44,811 bases of DNA from positions 1 to 44,811 of the forward strand of contig NZ_JANINI010000012.1 of the NCBI RefSeq assembly GCF_024580145.1, read 5' to 3'. This stretch comes from Methyloversatilis sp. XJ19-49. Lineage in GTDB: Bacteria; Pseudomonadota; Gammaproteobacteria; Burkholderiales; Rhodocyclaceae. The notes under the pieces were generated by a model, which was not told the origin of the DNA, searched no databases, and saw only the letters and a list, made by a program, of their open reading frames with translations. The position numbers and the translations under genes were made by a program. Below, piece after piece: positions 40,796-44,811 of this stretch (the first letter of the stretch is position 1; each line of letters begins with the position of its first letter).

Positions 40796-42475
40796 ATGCC
40801 CAGCAACATGTTTTCCCGCCGCGACTTCATGCGCGGCGTCGGTGCCGGCGCGCTCGCCGGTTCGGCCGTCGTCCGCTCGGCGAGTGCGCTGGCCGCACCC
40901 GGCAGCCTGTTCCAGCACGGTGTGGCGAGCGGTGATCCGCTGACCGACCGCGTCATCATCTGGACCCGCGTCACGCCGACCCGCCCGGGCACGGTCGCCG
41001 TGCTGTGGGAAGTGGCGCTCGACGCCGCCTTCGCGCGCATCATCCGCCGCGGCCGCGTGCTGGCCAGCGCCAATACCGACTACACGGTGAAGGCCGACGT
41101 GCTCGGCCTGCCGGCGAATGCCCGCCTGCACTACCGCTTCCGCGCCGACGGCCAGCTGTCGCCCGCAGGGCGCACGCGCACGCTGCCGGCCGGCGCCATC
41201 GAACAGATCAAGCTGGCTGTGCTGTCCTGTTCCAACTTCCCGGCCGGCTATTTCAACGTGTATGCCGAAGTCGCGAAGCTGAACGATCTGCACGCCGCGG
41301 TGCATCTGGGCGACTACATCTACGAATACTCGCGCAGCGGTTATGCCTCGCAGGACGCCGCCGCGCTGGGCCGCGTGTCCGAGCCGGCCGACGAAATCAT
41401 CACGCTGGACGACTACCGCACCCGTCACGCGCAGTACCGCACCGACGTCGATCTGCAGGCCATGCACGCCGCGCTGCCGGTGATCGCCGTGTGGGACGAC
41501 CACGAAATCACCAACGACACCTGGCGCGAAGGCGCGGAAAACCACACCGAAGGCGTCGAGGGTGCGTTCGCCGATCGTCGCGCCGCGGCCATCCGCGCGT
41601 ATCACGAGTGGATGCCGACCCGCCTGCCGGATCCGGCGCGCCCGGACCGCATCTACCGCAGCTTCCGCTTCGGCAACCTGCTGTCACTGCACATGCTCGA
41701 TACGCGCCTCATCGGCCGTGACCAGCAGATGGATTACGCGAACTATTTCGGCGCCAGCGGCTTCGACACCGCGCGCTTCACCGCCGACCTGACCGACCCG
41801 AACCGCACGCTGCTCGGCGCCGAACAGAACGACTGGCTGGGCCTGCAACTGGCGCAGTCGGACACCACATGGGACATGCTCGGCCAGCAGGTGCTGATGG
41901 GCCGCATGAACATTCCGGCGCCGCTGGTGCTGGGCCAGGTCAGCTTCACGCAGTACAGCGCGCTGCTGTTCAAGGCGCAGACCGCGCCCGCCACGCTGAC
42001 GCCGCAGGAGCAATTCGTGCTCGCGCAGCCGGCGATCCCGTACAACCTCGACGCCTGGGACGGTTACGCGATCGCCCGCGAAACCCTGCTCGGCACCGCC
42101 CGCGCGCTGGACAAGAATCTGGTCGTGCTGGCCGGCGACACGCACAACGCCTGGGCCAGCGATCTGACCGATTTCGCGGGCAACCGCGTCGGCGTCGAAT
42201 TCGCCACGTCGTCGGTCACCTCGCCCGGCTTCGAAGAGTACTTTCCGGCCGAAAACCCGCTCGCCGTCGCCGCCGGCCTGACCCAGATCATCGGCCCGCT
42301 GCAGTATGCCGACACCGCCCGCCGCGGCTTCATGCTGGTCACCGTCACCGCGCAGGCCTGCCGCGCCGAATGGCGCTACGTGAGCACCGTGAAAAGCCGC
42401 AGCTACACCGTCGCAAACGGCCCCGCACTGCGCATGCTGCCCGGCGCCGCCAACCGGAAGCTGGTACCGGGCTGA
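40796..42475 (+). CDS. phoD: Alkaline phosphatase D (PhoD), Tat-exported
   Basis: A 559-residue phosphodiesterase/alkaline phosphatase D. The N-terminus SRRDFMRGVGAGALAGSAVV is a Tat signal; the preceding long open frame was rejected, and GGAG lies 9 bases before ATG 40796. The PhoD N-terminal Ig-like domain has FQHGVASGDPLTDRVIIWTR. The catalytic part has LAVLSCSNFPAGYFNVYAEV, AAVHLGDYIYEY, VIAVWDDHEITND and VVLAGDTHNAWASDL, the metal-site Asp and His motifs of the family. Function is periplasmic release of phosphate from phosphodiesters, using Ca and Fe in known members. It is divergent from the PEP-CTERM gene and probably Pho-regulated. Confidence 0.95.
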   Translation: MPSNMFSRRDFMRGVGAGALAGSAVVRSASALAAPGSLFQHGVASGDPLTDRVIIWTRVTPTRPGTVAVLWEVALDAAFARIIRRGRVLASANTDYTVKADVLGLPANARLHYRFRADGQLSPAGRTRTLPAGAIEQIKLAVLSCSNFPAGYFNVYAEVAKLNDLHAAVHLGDYIYEYSRSGYASQDAAALGRVSEPADEIITLDDYRTRHAQYRTDVDLQAMHAALPVIAVWDDHEITNDTWREGAENHTEGVEGAFADRRAAAIRAYHEWMPTRLPDPARPDRIYRSFRFGNLLSLHMLDTRLIGRDQQMDYANYFGASGFDTARFTADLTDPNRTLLGAEQNDWLGLQLAQSDTTWDMLGQQVLMGRMNIPAPLVLGQVSFTQYSALLFKAQTAPATLTPQEQFVLAQPAIPYNLDAWDGYAIARETLLGTARALDKNLVVLAGDTHNAWASDLTDFAGNRVGVEFATSSVTSPGFEEYFPAENPLAVAAGLTQIIGPLQYADTARRGFMLVTVTAQACRAEWRYVSTVKSRSYTVANGPALRMLPGAANRKLVPG

Positions 42476-42491
42476 AGCGGTTCCATCTGCT

Positions 42492-42713
42492 GTGGGGGCG
42501 GCACCTGTGAGGAGTCGCCCTGTGGGAGCTGTCCCTTTTGGAGTGGGGCAGCCCTTTGGAATAGCAGCTTCTGTTGGAGTGGAGCGCAGCCCCTGTGGGA
42601 GCGGCGGCCTCGCCGCGATCCGGTCGTCGATCAATGGTCACCTTTGCACTGATCGCTCACTTTGCACGGAGGCCATCGCTGCACTGATCGCGGCGAGGCC
42701 GCCGCTCCCACAG
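42492..42713. repeat. REP/REPIN cluster, site 3, with a string of decayed REP heads
   Basis: Full REP at 42593-42619 and full inverse copy at 42687-42713, with an unusually long, different loop between them. Before the first lie several diverged head copies in tandem: CTGTGGGGGCGGCACC, CTGTGAGGAGTCGCC, CTGTGGGAGCTGTCC, TTTTGGAGTGGGGCAGCC, TTTGGAATAGCAGC and CTGTTGGAGTGGAGCGCAGC. The cluster sits in the 344-bp gap between phoD and pirin. Confidence 0.75.
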
Positions 42714-42810
42714 CCGAAGCCAGCACTCCACAGCCGAAGCCAGCACCCCACAGCCGAAGCCAGCACCCCACAGCCGAAGCCAGCACCCCACAGCCAAAGC
42801 GGGCGCTCCA
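42711..42810. repeat. Tandem array, 5 x 20 bp
   Basis: Five head-to-tail units of CAGCCGAAGCCAGCACCCCA in exact 20-bp register. Units 2-4 are identical, unit 1 has one change and unit 5 is diverged (CAGCCAAAGCGGGCGCTCCA). It starts on the last three bases of the inverse REP and ends 10 bp before the pirin stop codon. Confidence 0.9.
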
Positions 42811-42819
42811 GAGGCTGCG

Positions 42820-43701
42820 TCAGCCCGGCAACGGAATCCACTCCTGATTGTCGTGCGGCGGCAAGGCGATGCGCCCGGCCTGCCAGTCGGCCTTGGCCTG
42901 TTCGATGCGTTCCTTGCGCGATGACACGAAGTTCCACCAGATGTGGCGCGGGCCGACCGGCTCGCCGCCGAGCAGCATGACGGTCGAGGGCTCGACCGCC
43001 TGCAGCGTGCTGTCGGCGTCGCGCGCGATCACGGCCATCTGGCCGGCGGTGAAGGTGTGGCCGGCGATGTCGATGCGGCCCGACACGACATAGAGGGCCC
43101 GTTCGGCGTGCGCGTCGGGCAGCGCCAGACGCGCGCCCGGCTGCAGCGTGGCATGCACATAGAACAGCGGCGAATGCGTCCTGACCGGGCTGCGCAAGCC
43201 GTACGCCTCGCCGGCGATGAGGCGCATCCAGACGCCGTTCTCCTCGGCCACCGGCAGCGCGTCGGCCGGATAGGTGTCGAACGCCGGTTCGCACTCTTCG
43301 TCGGCCTCCGGCAGCGCCACCCAGGACTGCAGCAGTTCCAGGCCGCCGCCGGCGAACGACGCCGGGTGCTCGAAGCGCTCCGAATGCGAAATGCCGCGCC
43401 CGGCCGTCATCCAGTTCACCTCGCCCGGGCGGATCACCTGCGTGACGCCCAGGCTGTCGCGATGCGTCATCTGGCCGCCGAGCAGATAGCTCACCGTCGA
43501 CAGGCCGATGTGCGGATGTGGTCGCACGTCGGCGGCGCGCACGGCGTCGGCGGCGATGGTCAGCGGCCCGGCGTGGTCGAGGAAGATGAAGGGGCCGACC
43601 ATGCGGTGCTTCGAATACGGCAAAACGCGGCGCACCACGAGGCCGTTGCCCAGGTCGGCGTGGCGCGCGGCGATGACAAGTTCGATCGGGCAGTCGTTCA
43701 T
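42820..43701 (-). CDS. Pirin family protein
   Basis: A 293-residue bicupin. The N-terminal metal-binding residues are intact: His62 and His64 in VRPHPHIGLSTVSYL, His106 and Glu108 in GRGISHSERFEHP. Earlier landmarks are LPYSKHRMVGPFIFLDHAGP. The C-terminal cupin is recognisable (HATLQPGARLALP, HTFTAGQMAVIAR), ending HIWWNFVSSRKERIEQAKAD and EWIPLPG, the usual pirin end. Family members have been shown to be quercetinases or transcriptional cofactors; role here unknown. It is transcribed towards the tandem repeat array and away from the DUF3014-type gene. Confidence 0.93.
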   Translation of the reverse strand: MNDCPIELVIAARHADLGNGLVVRRVLPYSKHRMVGPFIFLDHAGPLTIAADAVRAADVRPHPHIGLSTVSYLLGGQMTHRDSLGVTQVIRPGEVNWMTAGRGISHSERFEHPASFAGGGLELLQSWVALPEADEECEPAFDTYPADALPVAEENGVWMRLIAGEAYGLRSPVRTHSPLFYVHATLQPGARLALPDAHAERALYVVSGRIDIAGHTFTAGQMAVIARDADSTLQAVEPSTVMLLGGEPVGPRHIWWNFVSSRKERIEQAKADWQAGRIALPPHDNQEWIPLPG

Positions 43702-43858
43702 GGCGGTGTTCCGTAAGCAGTGTCCAAAGGTGGATGGTAGGTCCGATGGAAGGCCCTTGAGCTGTCAACGTGTTACATCCCGACATGCTTCAGCGGGAAA
43801 TCAAGCGCAGCATTCAGGGTCAATCATCAACATTCCAACAAGAACGGGAGGACTCCGG

Positions 43859-44650
43859 ATGAATACATGGGCAAAGAGTGCGCTGGTCGTCGTGGTACTG
43901 GCCGGCGCGGCTGCGCTGTATACATATATGCAGAAGGAATCACCGCCTGCCGACGCTCCGTCGATGGCGGTCGCGCCGCCTGCAGAACCTGCGCCGGCCG
44001 AAACGCCGGTCGAGGTTCCGAACTATCCGATCGCAACGCCACCCGACGCCGCTCCGGCGTCACCCGATGCCGCCCCGGTCGACAGCGACGCCCTGATGCG
44101 CGACGGACTGGTCGGTCTGTTCGGCGCCTCGTTCGACAAGTATTTCAGTTCGACCGACATCGTGCGCCGCATTGTCGTGACCATCGACAACCTGCCGCGC
44201 GAAAAGGTGACGCGGCGGCTGATGCCGGTCAAGCCGGTACCTGGCGCACCGGTTACCGCAGGCAGCGGCGACACGCTGACGCTCGACGCCGCAAACGGTG
44301 CGCGCTATGACGTATATGTGCAGCTGGCCGAAATGGTGCCGACGGCGCGGCTGGTCGATCTGTACGTTCGCCACTATTCGCTGTTCCAGCAGCAGTACGT
44401 CGAGCTGGGCTACCCGAACGGCTACTTCAACAACAGGCTGGTCGAGGTGATCGATCATCTGCTCGCCACGCCGGTCGTGCAGAGACCGATCCGCCTGAAA
44501 CAGCCCAAGGTGCTCTTCACGTTTGCCGACCCGGAACTGGAAAAGCTGTCGGAGGGGCAGAAGATCATGCTGCGCATGGGGGAAGCCAACGCGGAACGCG
44601 TCCGCGCCAAGCTCACCGACATCCGCGCCGCCGTGACGCGCCAGCCCTGA
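43859..44650 (+). CDS. DUF3014-type membrane-anchored protein
   Basis: A 263-residue protein with an N-terminal anchor (WAKSALVVVVLAGAAALYTYM), then an Ala/Pro-rich linker (PAEPAPAETPVEVPNYPIAT), then a soluble domain. The domain features DGLVGLFGASFDKYFSSTDI, VRRIVVTIDNLPREKVTRRL, YVRHYSLFQQQYVELGYPNG and IDHLLATPVV, which is the DUF3014 pattern as I remember it. No enzymatic motif is visible; location is probably periplasmic, tethered to the inner membrane. GGGAGG lies about 7 bases before the ATG. The open frame extending back to 43508 was rejected. It is divergent from pirin. Confidence 0.82.
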   Translation: MNTWAKSALVVVVLAGAAALYTYMQKESPPADAPSMAVAPPAEPAPAETPVEVPNYPIATPPDAAPASPDAAPVDSDALMRDGLVGLFGASFDKYFSSTDIVRRIVVTIDNLPREKVTRRLMPVKPVPGAPVTAGSGDTLTLDAANGARYDVYVQLAEMVPTARLVDLYVRHYSLFQQQYVELGYPNGYFNNRLVEVIDHLLATPVVQRPIRLKQPKVLFTFADPELEKLSEGQKIMLRMGEANAERVRAKLTDIRAAVTRQP

Positions 44651-44687
44651 GCGGCTCGCAGGGGAGCGCGGTTCCTGTGCGCGGTCC

Positions 44688-44811
44688 CTGTGGGAGCGGC
44701 GGCCTCGCCGCGATTGGCGCCGGCCCTGTGGGAGCGGCGGCCTCGCCGCGATCAGTGCCGCGACCGTCGTTGTGCAAAGTGCGTATCGCGGCGAGGCCGC
44801 CGCTCCCACAG
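44688..44811. repeat. REP/REPIN cluster, site 4, at the window edge
   Basis: Two direct 27-bp REP units (44688-44714 and 44726-44752, both beginning CTGTGGGAGCGGCGGCCTCG) and one inverse unit (44785-44811) that ends at the last base of the window. The loop 44753-44784 (CAGTGCCGCGACCGTCGTTG, TGCAAAGTGCGT) matches the loops of sites 1 and 2. Confidence 0.85.

Noticed and set aside
42711-42810. CRISPR-like appearance of the 20-bp repeats
   Set aside because: Units are directly adjacent with no variable spacers and no cas genes nearby; it is a simple tandem array derived from a REP end.

Overview
The window is GC-rich, densely coded chromosomal DNA. Gene content and order (end of dnaX-ybaB-recR, petABC followed by sspA-sspB, accA-tilS, a PEP-CTERM protein, LapG/LapD) point to a betaproteobacterium, most likely of the Rhodocyclales/Methyloversatilis type. 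That placement is inferred from gene content, not from a database search. I see no rRNA, tRNA, CRISPR array, prophage or transposase gene.

Region 1 (1-13.4 kb) is core. It holds the 3' end of dnaX, ybaB, recR overlapping a CaiB/BaiF CoA-transferase gene, the cytochrome bc1 operon petABC behind a TATAAT promoter, sspA-sspB, accA overlapping tilS, a CPBP-type membrane protease of the PEP-CTERM-associated kind, and a LapG-LapD pair (a periplasmic protease and its c-di-GMP-sensing receptor, with degenerate GGDEF and EAL domains). Convergent to these is an N-acyl amino acid synthase-like (FeeM-like) gene.

Region 2 (13.5-26.4 kb) holds an unknown gene, a REPIN-type repeat cluster, a 1693-residue thioester-containing alpha-2-macroglobulin, a beta-carbonic anhydrase, a FemAB-like acyltransferase, an alpha/beta hydrolase, and a translationally coupled pair: an uncharacterised protein with a PhoU/DUF47-like C-terminus, followed by a PPDK-like protein that has the ATP-grasp and phosphohistidine domains but no PEP/pyruvate barrel. 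This pair is the best candidate for an undescribed system.

Region 3 (26.5-33.6 kb) has a stress-type module (an OmpR-family two-component system divergent from a Spy/CpxP-like gene and a secreted GPNG-repeat protein), an Xre/RES toxin-antitoxin pair with an AT-rich palindromic promoter, an SRAP (YedK) gene, a ferredoxin-ferritin-like fusion with a strong terminator, and a small charged protein.

Region 4 (33.6-36.4 kb) is accessory. Five short genes lie on the minus strand (two small membrane proteins, a CPBP protease, a VOC protein and a 5'-truncated cupin). The spacers carry sequences resembling integron attC core sites, so it may be a decayed cassette array without integrase.

Region 5 (36.4-44.8 kb) has two BON-domain lipoproteins, an M61 peptidase with a PDZ domain, a PEP-CTERM protein, PhoD, pirin and a DUF3014-type membrane protein. 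It is separated by three more REP/REPIN clusters, one carrying a 5 x 20 bp tandem array. The window ends exactly at the end of an inverted REP unit.
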